Source of the DNA: Heterostelium multicystogenum
Taxonomy: Eukaryota; Evosea; Eumycetozoa; Acytosteliales; Acytosteliaceae
Direction of reading: 5' to 3'
DNA: 60,075 bases
Assembly: GCA_003667245.1 (NCBI GenBank)
Contig: RCNN01000162.1
Location: 1-60,075, forward strand
Below, piece by piece: positions 22,393 to 34,053 of the stretch (positions are counted from its first letter, which is position 1; each line of letters starts with the position of its first letter). The notes beneath the pieces are model-generated. The model made no database searches, was not told the DNA's origin, and saw only the letters and a program-made list of their open reading frames with translations. A program made the position numbers and the translations under genes.

Positions 22393-23009
22393 ACAGTTTG
22401 TTGTGATGGGAAGGCGACCAAAACTAAAATAAATGAGATGAAAACTTCAAAATATAATTCCAAGTGACTTTCAACTTGAGGTAGGAGTCTTTATGACGTG
22501 ATGATCTTCTTCAAGGAGTTGAAGTGAAAGAATCTTCTGGTTGCCCACATATTGCGACATACTTTGATGATCAATTAAACTCAAAGTTAAAAATAAATGA
22601 GAATGAACTATGATTATTGATTGGTGCTAACTTTATACACTTAATTGGTTGATATTAATAAAATCTAACTAGTTACACACTAATTAAACTAAAATTGTCA
22701 ACTTCCAAATCATTATCTGCTCACCAGGTACTTATTACTCATTACTCCAACATCCTGTTCTCTGATTTGACAGACTAATAAGCTTTAAAAAACAACTGAT
22801 GATCTCAAACTCATACAGTTTCAAGCTATTGGTGAGAACACACAACCATACTGTGTTAACTAAATGATCATATTTTTAACTCATTGTGATTTCAATCAAG
22901 AGACAAGAGAATACCATACCACCCACGCGCAATCCCAACACTTTTCAATCAACATTTAAACAGTGTGTGCTTTCAAGGTGGACAAGGCTAAAACAGTTTG
23001 TTGTGATGG
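22393..23009. repeat. Pair of 17-nt direct repeats 600 bp apart
   Basis: The sequence ACAGTTTGTTGTGATGG is present at 22393-22409 and 22993-23009. The immediate flanks differ, so this is not a visible larger duplication. Confidence 0.7.
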
Positions 23010-25121
23010 TCTCAGATTTCAACAAATCATAATTAACTACTATTTTTTGGTTTTACAAAATTGTTTTTGATGATGAATAAAAAACTAAGGAATTTTTTAC
23101 TTTGTTTTTTTGAGAGGCTAGGTTGGTTTTGGAGTAGGGGGTATTCATGTTGACTTTTTCATTTCTCAATTCGACAAACTTTTGTTAAATGCCACTATGC
23201 AAAGAAAAAAACAATCAAGACCCAAATTTATGTTTCAATCTATGTTCTAAGTCCTTCTGGAGCTATCTAGAAGAGATTTTATATAAAAATTAACCAACCA
23301 CACTAATTAATTAACAAAGATCCGAACTAGGCTTTCCATGAAATCAAATGATAAATTTGATATTGGGCGTAAATAAGCTATTTTCATACTGTTTTAATGG
23401 GTCATCTTTGCACAGTTGGTCTAAAACAAACCATCAAGTTGATTGGGTTGTACCTTTTTGGAACCAATTAGGCTTCAAAAGCTATTTTGACTTACAAGTT
23501 TGGTAAATCTATGATTTTGTTATACCTGGACAAAACTCCAATCACGTGATGATAAAGATCCTCATATAAACTAAAAAGAATATCCAGAATAGAATAGTAT
23601 ATCACTAAACATAAACTCACAAGAAATAATAATCATAATTCAAATCAAACTAATAATAAAACAACCAGACAGAATCATCAGATAAATATCAGAATAGTTC
23701 TTTTTATAACTACTAAAATATATCTCTATCTCACAGTATTTATTTATTTATTTATTTATACACTCACACAATCAATCATAAAGTTAGGAGCTTCAATCAC
23801 ACACAACATTTATTTAACACACAATCAAATTTGATCAGCCAAATAAACTAAACAAACAATCACCACTCATCTAGAAAAGATTAATTAATCTGGTGTTTTT
23901 ACAATAATTAATTTAAACAATCAATCAATAACAATATTACATCGTCATTGCAATATCACTATAACTACATTCTGATCAGAATACCTAATGTTTTTAGAAC
24001 TAAATTCTCCACCACCAATAATAATATTACATCCTCAACAAACTGAATAATAACCATAAATCATTAACCACCAACACCAGAACCAGTAGCCAACAACTTC
24101 TTCCAACAATATTTAAAAATAGACATAAAAAATCTAAATATAACAAATAACAGATAAATAATTTATCCTAGAAGATTAATTAAGTCCTTCCAATTTTGAC
24201 ATTCAACCGTTTTCTTTTTTACTGAATTTGATTAAAGGTAATTATTAAACAGTTAATTAATCATCATCAATCAATAAATCACACACCATAAGCACAATGA
24301 CGATATACTATGCTAAATAGTATATCCAATTTATGAATTTAAAATTATAATTATTTCTATAACCTGCATGGCTACACTATCATTTTCAATTGGACACGTT
24401 AACAACTAAAGCTATTTGTTGTAATTGTAATTGTCGTTATTATTATGATAGATGTAGTTGATGCTTTAATGAGCTGAAAGTGGAAAAATTCTTTTAGGAA
24501 TAGGAATTGTTCATTTCAATTTTAAGTTGTCAACAAACAAACAATTAATTGTATGGTTAACATCCAATTATCATAGATTGATAACTGACAACCAATATGT
24601 TTACCATATTGATGCAATGAACTCACTTGAGAGTCAGTTTGATGTTTGCAAAAATAATACCAAATCACACAAAACACCACCACAATCACACAGGCACACA
24701 CATTTGAGTTAATATAACCCACACATAAAACACTTTTTTTTTACTTTTAACACAAACCCACATCCTCCTGAAACATCCAAGTGCATTGGAGGTCACATTT
24801 CAATCACAAACAACATGTTTAATATTTTTAGACATTGGAAAGCGCCACTACACTTACTCAACTTGAAAATGTAGCATGTTGTGATCGTGACAATCAATCA
24901 CAAGGTCAGCTTGATTTTGCTACTGTTGGTGCTGTTTGCTATTGGTGTGTACCTGTAGTGTTGTTGTAGTTGATCGATGATCATATAAAAGCAGTGCTGT
25001 CTGTGGTGGTTGCATATCTGATCACATCCAGGGTCAGGGTTCGATCATCTTGGCATCTCTCCATACTTATTCTATTTCTATTACCAAACAGCTAATTGGC
25101 ACACAAAGATTCTTTTGGTGA

Positions 25122-25379
25122 ATGAATATCCTTACCAAATTTATTTGTGCTTCTTCTTTTTTTGTAATAATTACTTTATCTCAACACTCAACTTCAACCT
25201 TTTTGAATTCTCATAAATTAATTAAAGAAGAAACACAATTGACCAACAACAAAAGCAACGCAATATCGTGTTCAATTTTCACCTATTTAAACCTTATTTC
25301 CTCATTATTTTCCATAATACCTAAAACAATCATAGCTAAGCTCCAAAACTTTAGTTTCATACATCTTATATCTATTTAA
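25122..25379 (+). CDS. Hypothetical small secreted protein, weak
   Basis: An 85-aa frame starts MNILTKFICASSFFVIITLS, which looks like a signal peptide, followed by a Ser/Thr/Asn/Lys stretch. A TATAAAA element lies about 140 bp upstream (near 24988) in the same direction. The later part is hydrophobic and Ile-rich, as random AT-rich DNA would give. It could be a developmentally expressed short protein or chance. Confidence 0.2.
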   Translation: MNILTKFICASSFFVIITLSQHSTSTFLNSHKLIKEETQLTNNKSNAISCSIFTYLNLISSLFSIIPKTIIAKLQNFSFIHLISI

Positions 25380-27264
25380 TTCTTGTAATCTAAATCTGTA
25401 ACATTATTCACATTATATATCTTAAAGTAATAAATTATTTTGTACTTTTATTATTGTATTATTATTATAAATTATTATTTCCAATTGTATTATTAGTATT
25501 ATTATTTATCCAAATATTTAATAGACAACAAACAACAACATTTCTCTTAAATATATAATAATAAATATTTACAATTATTAATTTCCAATTTACAAAATTA
25601 TTAGCAAAAGATTAGTAATTAGTAATCCTGAGCAAACAATCAATCCTATCAATCTGGTAATTTATTGATCAAGTAGATTTAATTACTCTACAACTATAAA
25701 ATGTAAATATAAAAAACAAAAAATAATAATTCATAATAACTATTTAATTTAATGTATCGATCCTACACACACACACTACACATCTAACTGCCATTTCGTA
25801 ATTGAACGATCTTTGACTTCATTTCCGAATTCTCTTCTCTCATCACTCAATTCTGATTGATTTAAATTTATTTAAATCTTCAGATAATTAATTTCAACAT
25901 CAATCAATCAATCAAAACACCAACAATATTAAATATTGTCAAAAATACGACCTATACATACCTATACACCATCAAAATGTTTATCCAATCAATCAATCTT
26001 ACACTATATCCTTAGAATACATTTGTTCCAAGTTGGAAATGATTTGAATTAATTTTTCTTTATTTTTGGTAAATGAAGAATCAGTTCAATTGTTGTGAAG
26101 ACTTGTCAGAATTAAATTTCATATTCATTCACCTTCATATGAAACCACCAGCTTCTTTAAACTTGTGGTTTATTTGATTTGTGACATAAGATAGATTCTT
26201 GTTGTTGTTATTGTTGTTGTTAGATATCAGTTTATGGTGTTGTTATTAGTTTAATATTTACGACCTCATTAGGTAATTTTTAATATACACATCGTCATTA
26301 AACTATTGCCATAATAATGTGGAGAGTCAATCTCAACAAGTCAACATCCATCAATAACAACAACACATGTCATGGAGTGAGAAGACAACGTAAGAAAGTT
26401 GTTGTTGATGTCTAATGATATATATCAATTTCAAAACTATTTTAACTTTACTTACAAAGTAACCATGATTATTTTTATTGTTAAAACATCATTTTATACT
26501 TTTGTTTCATCTGACTAATCTATCTACCTTTGTGAAACGGCAAAACACTAAAACCAACCACATCATCATCATCATCACACCACCCAAACACAACCACATA
26601 TTTAAACTTTAACACTATAACCACTTAGCACTACTACCACTACCACACCCCCACACCAAAACAAATAAACCACCACTTACCACTACCACCATTTGAATCA
26701 ATCAATCTATCTCAATCCTATGTACCTCCTCAGGTCTCACATGACTTGTGATAACAAATGACAACTGTTTTTGTTATGTTTGTTGTTATTTTTAAAAAAA
26801 ACATCCATCTGAATGAAATCAAGTGAAAACTGTCTGCTTAAGAAGTTGATAATCCTGATGATGATGATGGTTATGATTCTGATGATGTTGGTGGATATAA
26901 ATACAAAGATAGGAATGTTTCGAAACAGAGTAATTGTTATACTTCACTAAATCAAAGAATTCATTAAACTTATATAAATTTACATTTTGGTGTTATTGAT
27001 TTATAAATATTATTATTATTATTAAAATTCCAATTTTTAATTTATAACAAACAATATATAAATATATGTTTAATCAATTTTGGAAAAATCATATTTCTAA
27101 AATAATTTATAAATAAATAAATAATAATAATAATAATAATTGTATATTAAATATAAATATTGTACAATAATAATTAATATTAATAATATTCTTTTTTTTC
27201 AGATTTAATTATTCAATCAAGTCAAATATATTTATTTATTCAAGAAAAATCAGCAACAGCAACA

Positions 27265-28074
27265 ATGTCTTCTGTGTATCAACAATAAGGCCTCAGTATA
27301 CCAACAGATCTTCAAAAAGATCTACAATCAGACCTATGGAAAGCAAAATCGAAATGGGAATATTTTGTCCTTGGTCTTCGTGTATATCAATGGTTGGCCG
27401 ACCACGATCCAAACTACACCAACAACTTACTCTACGACAAGATTTTAGAGGCAATCGATGAGATTTTCGATATTATTCTCAGTCTTTTAGAGATGATGAA
27501 AGCTCCACCCTCATTGTTGAGCTCCGTCGTCTACTATGCCAACAAATTTGTCAGTCGCACTGGTATCAAGCACAACCAGCTTTTCAATCTTTTGCTTACC
27601 AGCACCATCGTCACACTCAAGTTTTGGTCAGAAAGTACACCAATCAACAATCGTATTTTGGCCGATATTTTCGAATTCCCAGTTCAAGATATCAACTTGA
27701 TGGAGCGTCGTTTCCTCACTGGTATCGACTACCATCTGATCATCACTGAAGAGCAAATCGAAATATTTTTGTCAAAGATCGACATCACCTCAACTCTCAA
27801 ACAATCAATGCCAACTCAAACTACAACCTACAAAAACATTCAAGTCTCCTCTCAAGTAGATTCTCAACCAGCTTCAGCTGTAGTTGCCGGAACCACCTCA
27901 CAATCACATCCAGGTCGTTTATCATCCAACAAGAGAGCACCATCCAGTTCTAATTTGAAGTGTATGGAGCAAAATGCAAACGTTGGATATGTAAAACCCA
28001 CCCACAGCTTATGCCAACTGTTAGAATCTCTTCACTATACAAATACTATAACTTTCACCTTCACTATTGTTTAG
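27265..28074 (+). CDS. Pho80-like (P/U-type) cyclin with in-frame stop near N-terminus
   Basis: Pho80-type cyclins activate Pho85/CDK5-like kinases. The frame contains the family core: an N-terminal helix (WEYFVLGLRVYQWLADHD), PPSLLSSVVYYANKFVSRTG, the cyclin-box helices LFNLLLTSTIVTLKFWSE, then NNRILADIFEFPVQDINLMERRFLTGIDYHL. The tail is Ser/Gln/Thr-rich and lacks a domain. The only nearby ATG in frame (27265) is followed after seven codons by TAA (27286-27288), then the same frame continues without interruption. A base error, an unusual start or a genuine null allele are possible. There is no intron and the length is about 269 codons. Confidence 0.75.
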
Positions 28075-28498
28075 TTTTTTCCAATTACCAAACTTATCTG
28101 TACATTTTATCGAAATCAAATCGCCAGCCTACCAACCAACCAACCAACCAACCAATATACCTATTATATAACAACCATATATAGTGTAATATTACGTTCA
28201 ACATTCCCCTTCTTTGGAGAATGTATCAATATTTTTTTTCCAACTTTTTCAAAGTCAAACCGTTATAACATTACAACTATCTAGAGTTAAGCCTTATTTA
28301 ATTAAAATAAATTTATTTATAAAGTATAATAATGTAAATTATACTTGTTTAAAAAACATAACATAGTCTTTATTTAATTAAACTTTTTATTTATACATGG
28401 TTTTTATCTTAATTCGAGAATGGATGTTTGAATAGTTTTGTAATTGAATAATTATTGTGTATTTATAGTTGAGGTAAATTTAATAAAATAGTGTCTAG
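28075..28498. other. Intergenic between convergent genes
   Basis: Contains an (ACCA)n microsatellite near 28130-28155 and AT-rich DNA. It holds both 3' ends, and nothing else is seen. Confidence 0.6.
28130..28155. repeat. (CCAA)n microsatellite
   Basis: Six tandem units just downstream of the cyclin gene. Confidence 0.8.
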
Positions 28499-29498
28499 TT
28501 AACATGAAGTATCAGAATGTGGAGTGAAGGACTTTGAATTTTGGATTTGATTTATATAGTTTACCATCTCCAAATGACTTGAATTTTGGGCTAACTCGAT
28601 CGAATGTGGCGAAATGATTTGAAAATCTTCATAAATAAATTTAAGAATATCTAGATTTCCATAATGGGCAGCACTTTCACTTACTTGGATTAATGATTCT
28701 TTGTTTCCAATTACTCCTAAATTATTATATATCCATTTGACTACTTCAAACTGACCAGATTTTGCGGCTAGTACAACAGTGTCACTGTCGATTTTCGATC
28801 CAAGAGTGTTGTGAAACAGTAAGCAAAGGGAGAGATCTGAGTTCTTAATCTGGACTATCTCAGAAATAGAAGGGAATTCAATAACCATAAATTCTTTGAT
28901 GTAATATAGAATGTTAAATAACAATTCTCTACTCTGTTTCTCTACTAGGCATTTAATTATCATCAATAAATCGATGGATTCAAATGTTTTGATTTTGTCC
29001 TCATGTGAAAGGTTTTCATTCAAATGCTTGATTATGGGAATATCTCCACATTCCAAAGCTTTGACAAATAACAGAGAATTTCCTTCAGGGGTTCTATCCT
29101 TGATTTTATCAAACATCTCTGATGATCCATAGGTTACTGCGTACTCGATAGTCTTTTCCAGGATCTCAGGCTTCTGAATAATATCCCACAGCCAAAGAGC
29201 AAACTGATTTTTACCATTCTTAAGGGCATTGAAAAATATTCCTCTTTATCTAAGATGAAAAAATACTCTTCCAATTCCTGATACTCCTTCAACAACCACT
29301 GAACGATATCCAAGTTTCCAACTTCTAACCAATCTTCTAGGAGTTGATACAAGGTGAAAGAGAAATTATCTTCATTATCTATCTTGGAAATATTGATAGT
29401 TTCCTTTAATAAATCACTCTGGTTATTATCAATTATTTCATCATAGTTTGTTTAACTTCTTCTCCAGAAATAATGTTATTATTAAAATAGGTATACAT
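28499..29498 (-). CDS. Ankyrin-repeat protein of the dictyostelid expanded family
   Basis: A single-exon locus of about 333 aa read across two one-base breaks (near 29451 and 29244). The start at 29498 gives MYTYFNNNIISGEEVKQT. Degenerate ankyrin units follow: WLEVGNLDIVQWLLKEYQ, KNGKNQFALWLWDII, AVTYGSSEMFDKIKD, ALECGDIPIIKHLNE, AAKSGQFEVVKWIYNN, AAHYGNLDILKFIYED, SSHLEMVNYI. This is the spacing of the large ankyrin family common in dictyostelids, which mostly lacks known function. Protein-protein interaction is the likely role. A pseudogene is possible, but breaks like these are found in essential neighbours too. Confidence 0.75.
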
Positions 29499-29809
29499 TT
29501 ATATAACAATATTATTATTATTATCTTTAAATTTATTATCTATTGTGTTTTTGTTGGAAATGAAACATATTTCTATATTTCATTGACTTAAATAGTGATC
29601 AAACTTAAAAAATTGAGCGTCAATCTTAAATTAAAAATTAGATCAAATGAAAAATTTAATTTGCTAAACTAAAATTTTAGTAATAGAAAACCTTTGATCC
29701 GGATTTACCAACTTAAGTTGTGTAAGTAGAAAATAGTTGCGAAAGTGGGTGATTTTGATGATTATGATAATGCTAATAAATATAAATTTTTTAATTTTAA
29801 TACAATTAA
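29499..29809. other. Intergenic, upstream of ankyrin gene
   Basis: AT-rich 311-bp spacer between two minus-strand genes. No motif stands out. Confidence 0.5.
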
Positions 29810-31460
29810 TCAGTTTTCAAAGAATGAATTAACTGTTGCTAAAATTTGACCGCTCTTGATTAGTTCTGCTACTGCCTCGATGTCTGGCTGAATGAATCTA
29901 TCCTTTTCCATGAATGGTACCTTAGAACGTACAAGTTTGTATACTGCGTCTAATGGTGGGGTTGATTTGTTTGGAAGATGGAAATCGAGTGCCTGAGTGT
30001 TGGCAAGTAGTTCGATTGCCAAAACGTTCTCGACGTTCTCTACTACCATCAATGCTTTTCTGGCGGACCATCCACCCATCGATACGTGATCTTCTTTGGC
30101 TGCGCTAGTACTAATAGAGTCGACAGAAGATGGATGGCAGAGTGTCTTGTTCTCAGAGACCAGAGCAGCGGCAGTGCAGTGTGCAATCATGAAGCCAGAG
30201 TTGAGTCCTCCCTCCTTGACCAAGAAGGCTGGTAAACCACTCAGTTGATGGTTCACCAGACGCTCAATACGACGCTCAGAAATGTTGGCCAACTCGTGCA
30301 CACCGATTGCTAGATAGTCCAACGCCTTGGCAGGGTATTCTCCGTGGAAATTACCACCGGACATGGTTGTGTTCAAATCAGCAAAAACCATTGGATTATC
30401 AGTGGCGCTGTTGAGCTCGGTTGTGAGAATTCCCTCAACGAAATCAACTGTATCATGGACGATTCCGTGTACCTGTGGAATGCAACGAAGTGTATAGCTG
30501 TCTTGGACACAACCGCAGTTAGCGTGTGACTCTGAAATAGTTGACTTGAATCCATTAGGATCTTTGCTGTGGAGGATCGAACGCATGTAGGATGCAACCT
30601 TCTTTTGGCCGCTGTGGGGACGGGCATTGTGAATGCCTGGATGGAAGGCGGCAACAGTACCGCAGAGAGCCTCCAATGTGAGGGCTGCAATAATACTGGA
30701 GGTCTCTGCAATGTTGCGTGCACGGTGCAAAGCCTCTGCTCCGAGCGATGTGATGAGCTGTGTACCGTTGATCAAGGCCAAACCTTCCTTGGCCTTCAAA
30801 TCAATCGGTTGCAAATTGTGTGATGCTAAAATATCAGAGGCTGGACCGACCTTTCCGGTGGCACCGTCGTACATCTTTCCTTCACCCATCATTCCAGTGC
30901 CAAATGTGAGAGTGGGGCCAAATCACCGGATGCACCGACGGTACCGTCGCTCTGGTACGATTGGCAAGCAGTTTGCGTTCAAAATTGCAACAGCACGCTT
31001 TGCAGTCTCGAGAGTGATACCACTGTAACCCTTTGCCAACACGTTGATTCTCAAGGCAAACAACATTCTAGTACGCTCTGGGGTGAGTGGTGTTCCAACA
31101 CCAGCAGAATGAGATCTAATTAAATTCTCTTGTAAACTTTATCAACAACACCCTCATTAGTGGACTGCTATATTCTAATAATAATAATAATAGATAAATG
31201 CAAATTGACTGAAGAACAACATACATTTTAATTTGGTCATTTGGGATGGTGACGTTAGAGAACAAACCAAAACCAGTGTTGATACCATATACTACTTTGT
31301 TCGATGCAACGATGTCGTCGATAACCTTTCTACCTTTTTGGATGGTTTCCTCTACGTCAGCGGTGAATCCAATTTTGTATCCGTGGTAACCAATATTAAT
31401 TAGATCATTAATCTGCAATGTGTTACCATCCAAATATACTACTTTATCTTCACTCATCAT
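29810..31460 (-). CDS. hal: Histidine ammonia-lyase (histidase)
   Basis: HAL deaminates L-histidine to urocanate, the first step of histidine breakdown, using an autocatalytic MIO cofactor made from Ala-Ser-Gly. Exon 1 (31225-31460) has [21 protein letters not shown] and [14 protein letters not shown]. After a GT-AG intron (31137-31224) exon 2 gives [39 protein letters not shown], then the MIO block [18 protein letters not shown] (about residue 145), [40 protein letters not shown] and [19 protein letters not shown]. The length of about 521 aa is normal for the family. Two one-base breaks flank the MIO block, an insertion near 30946 and a deletion near 30895. All catalytic motifs remain, so the gene is probably intact in the organism. 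Confidence 0.93.
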
Positions 31461-31949
31461 TAATAATACTATTCCTTCTAACTTAATAAATAATTATAAT
31501 GAACTAATAAATAATAAAAAAAAACAAGTTCAATTTGTTGAATTTATATTAATGTATATTAATGATATAAAAACTATAACAACAACTTCTGCTACCGAGT
31601 GTCATTAATGATAACAAACAGAATTATTACATTTACTTTTTTTTTTTTATTTTGTTTTTTTCTTCTGATTCTTGCTTATTTTATTTTGCTTGTTTAGAAG
31701 TTGTGTTATTGAGGTGGTGGTGGGTGATATTATCGCCTCGTCGTTTTTCTACAACCACAATTGAAAACCACCACCACACCAACAAATTAAAAAAAGTCGA
31801 AATTTCCTACTTATTGTATAAAATTACGTCAAATTTTAAATTGTTTCCCATGTTTCCCAGATTTAAATCCGATGATTGATATGAGCAATCAAGTAAGGAA
31901 ATATACTGATGACTATTATATATTCTCTATATGTCAACTACTACTACTA
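31461..31949. other. Intergenic: HAL promoter side
   Basis: AT-rich with a T-run near 31637-31648 and a GTGGTGG-type patch near 31711-31725. No gene is seen on the plus strand. The following minus-strand coiled-coil locus ends at its right edge. Confidence 0.5.
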
Positions 31950-32422
31950 CTATTCTCGACTACTACTTTCATCATATCCACTACTAATACTGATATTGAC
32001 ATGATTGACATTGCTACTAGTATTACTGTTACCACCACCAGCAGCAGCATTACCATTACCACTGTTTTTAATGAGTTCCAACTCTTTTTTCAAGTTGTTT
32101 AATCTTTAGCTTAAGTGAGTCATTCTCTTCTTTCAACTTTCGATTGGTTATCAAAACTGTTAATAAGTCTGTTTCACCATTCTTCATAGTTTGATTTACA
32201 AGAGTTAAGTTTCTAAAATGATTCTAAAAGCAGCTGTTATCATTCACATTTTTAAAGTGAGAGAAAAAAAACGGTATGTTAGTATGTTTATAATAATCAT
32301 GATTTTCTGATTAAAACTGATTTCTTTTTATAAATTAAAATATCTAATCAAGTTGTTCCAATCAATACAACTTCAGGATCTTCCAAACAACATTGAATCA
32401 AATTGATTAAATTTTGCTGGTT
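31950..32422 (-). CDS. Coiled-coil protein, incomplete model
   Basis: The last exon, about 31950-32212, begins after a clear acceptor (TTTTAG) with NLTLVNQTMKNGETDLLTVL, then a coil TNRKLKEENDSLKLKIKQLE continuing, after a one-base break near 32090, into ELELIKNSGNGNAAAGGG and a Ser/Asn tail to a stop at 31950-31952. An upstream exon ending near 32356 reads QQNLINLIQCCLEDPEVVLIGTT after an acceptor at 32423. No GT donor could be placed at its end, and the true start was not found. The family is not recognised. The alternating codon quality and coil heptads support a real but poorly resolved gene. Confidence 0.4.
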
Positions 32423-33036
32423 CTAGAATTGAGAATTGTATGTATATTTAATTAAATTGATAAATCGAATGTAGTAGGTATCTGAATGAAAGTTATTGAT
32501 TATTTTCTCTATGAACATACCTAAATAATAAAAATAATATAAAACAAGAATTAGAACTATAAAAGAAGAATAAGAACAAAGTCAACAAAAAGTTAAGATT
32601 GCTCATTCAATCAAAAAAAATCTAACAAAAAATCAAACTTTAACCAACAACTAATAAGAGAAAAAATCGAAAAAATGAATCTTTTTGCTTTTTAGTGACA
32701 TCAAACATTTAAAACACCAGGTAATCTTTTTCAAAACATTTACAAATCTTAATTAATTTTTACAATTTATTATTGTTTTGTAAGTTTTGCCCTATAAAAA
32801 AGAGATTTTAAAATTAAGTTTGTCATTTTTTTATTGAGCAGATATTATTATTATTAGTATTATTATTTGTTATATATTATTTATTTGTTATATTTATTGT
32901 AGTATTTATTATATTATTTATTTGTATATATAACTACCTACCTACTTACTACCATTCACAAAGTCAACTTTATACAGTTTGTTTTATTTTATATTTCTAT
33001 AATCAATACTATTTATATAAATATATATATTTTAAG
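32423..33036. other. Intergenic, AT-rich
   Basis: It probably holds the start of the coiled-coil locus (minus) and the promoter of the uridine phosphorylase gene (plus). TATAAAAAAG at about 32792 and several TATAAATA elements occur. No further gene is visible. Confidence 0.4.
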
Positions 33037-33991
33037 ATGAACCCAATTCGTATAGATACAACAGTTGGAAATGCTACTAATGCAAATTTCCCAGTTGATA
33101 ATAATGGTGTTGTATATCATTTAGGTGTTGCTCGTGATGGACGTATGTATAGCTAAAGTGATCTGATCAACTTTTATTTGAAAAATAAGACTAATTTAAA
33201 TTGTTTTTTGATATATCAAAGTCGCACCAAGAGTTTTGACTGTAGGTGATTATGGTCGTGCTGAAAAACTTAGAGATAATTTGTTGGATGATAAAACAAC
33301 AGTTATTACAACCCAACATCGTGGATTCCACATTCATACAGGTACATATAAAGGTGTTAGAGTTTCTATTGTTTCCATTGGTATGGGTACTCCCATGATG
33401 GACTTTTTGGTTCGTGAAGGTAGATACGTTGGAGTTGGTCCAATGGCCATAATCAGATATGGTACTTGTGGATCAATTCGTGATGTTCCAGTCGGTTCAC
33501 TTGCTATTGCAAAGGATTGCGTACTCATTCGTCGTAATCCAGATCACTGGCACCCAAAGGCTGGTCCCGATGTTAAGCCATACGATATTTCATTGCCATG
33601 GGCAGGTGACAGTGAGTTGATCAGCAAGTTAACCGACGCCTTCAAGGCAGAGTTTCCAGAAAGAAAGGTCGTTGTTGGTACCAACGCTACAGCAGATTCA
33701 TTCTACAGCAGTCAAGGTCGCCAAGATTCAAATTTTGACGATAAGAACCAAGATTTAATTGATGAGATTTCCAAACTCTATCCAGATGCATCAACTTTAG
33801 AAATGGAGTCATTCCAATTGTATCACATGGCAGCACGCTCCATTGTTGTACCAATTAAAGCAGCTGCTGCTACAATTATCCTTGCCAACCGTAAAGACAA
33901 CACTTTCCTTGACAACGAAACCAAAGTCAAATTGGAAGTAGAGGGTGGTCGCGCATGTCTCGAAGCTTTAATTAATATAAATCTCGAATAA
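33037..33991 (+). CDS. Uridine phosphorylase-family nucleoside phosphorylase
   Basis: The enzyme cleaves a nucleoside with phosphate to give base plus ribose-1-phosphate in nucleoside salvage. Exon 1 (33037-33142) ends VVYHLGVARDG. The intron is 33143-33221. Exon 2 begins LAPRVLTVGDYGRAEKL, with the phosphate-binding G-D motif. Further motifs are VSIVSIGMGTPMMDFLVRE, IIRYGTCGSI (phosphate and ribose site), DSFYSSQGR (uracil-side loop recalling the FYEGQGR of uridine phosphorylases), and LEMESFQLYHMA with the ribose-binding Glu. The length of about 291 aa is normal and the frame is intact. Preference for uridine over purine nucleosides is inferred from the QGR loop only. Confidence 0.8.
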
Positions 33992-34053
33992 ATAATACCC
34001 AAATTTGTATAAAAGAATATTTATATTTTATTTATTTTTATTCCAGATCCATT

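Larger units (their letters stand above)
21431..27264. other. Large gene-poor region, 5.8 kb
   Basis: This is the longest non-coding stretch, between divergent UVRAG and the Pho80-like cyclin. It is AT-rich with less AT-rich islands at about 21680-21800, 22130-22300, 24830-25070 and 26540-26760. A 17-nt direct repeat (ACAGTTTGTTGTGATGG) occurs at 22393 and 22993. A CACGTG palindrome lies near 23546, and a C/A-rich strand-biased tract with CACACCCCC and CACCCA elements lies near 26560-26680. No tRNA, snRNA or long frame was found. It may hold long regulatory DNA, a non-coding transcript or decayed genes. Confidence 0.45.

Noticed and set aside
25025..25045. GGGTTCGATC, a tRNA B-box-like string
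   Set aside because: No matching T-stem, anticodon arm or acceptor stem could be folded around it.
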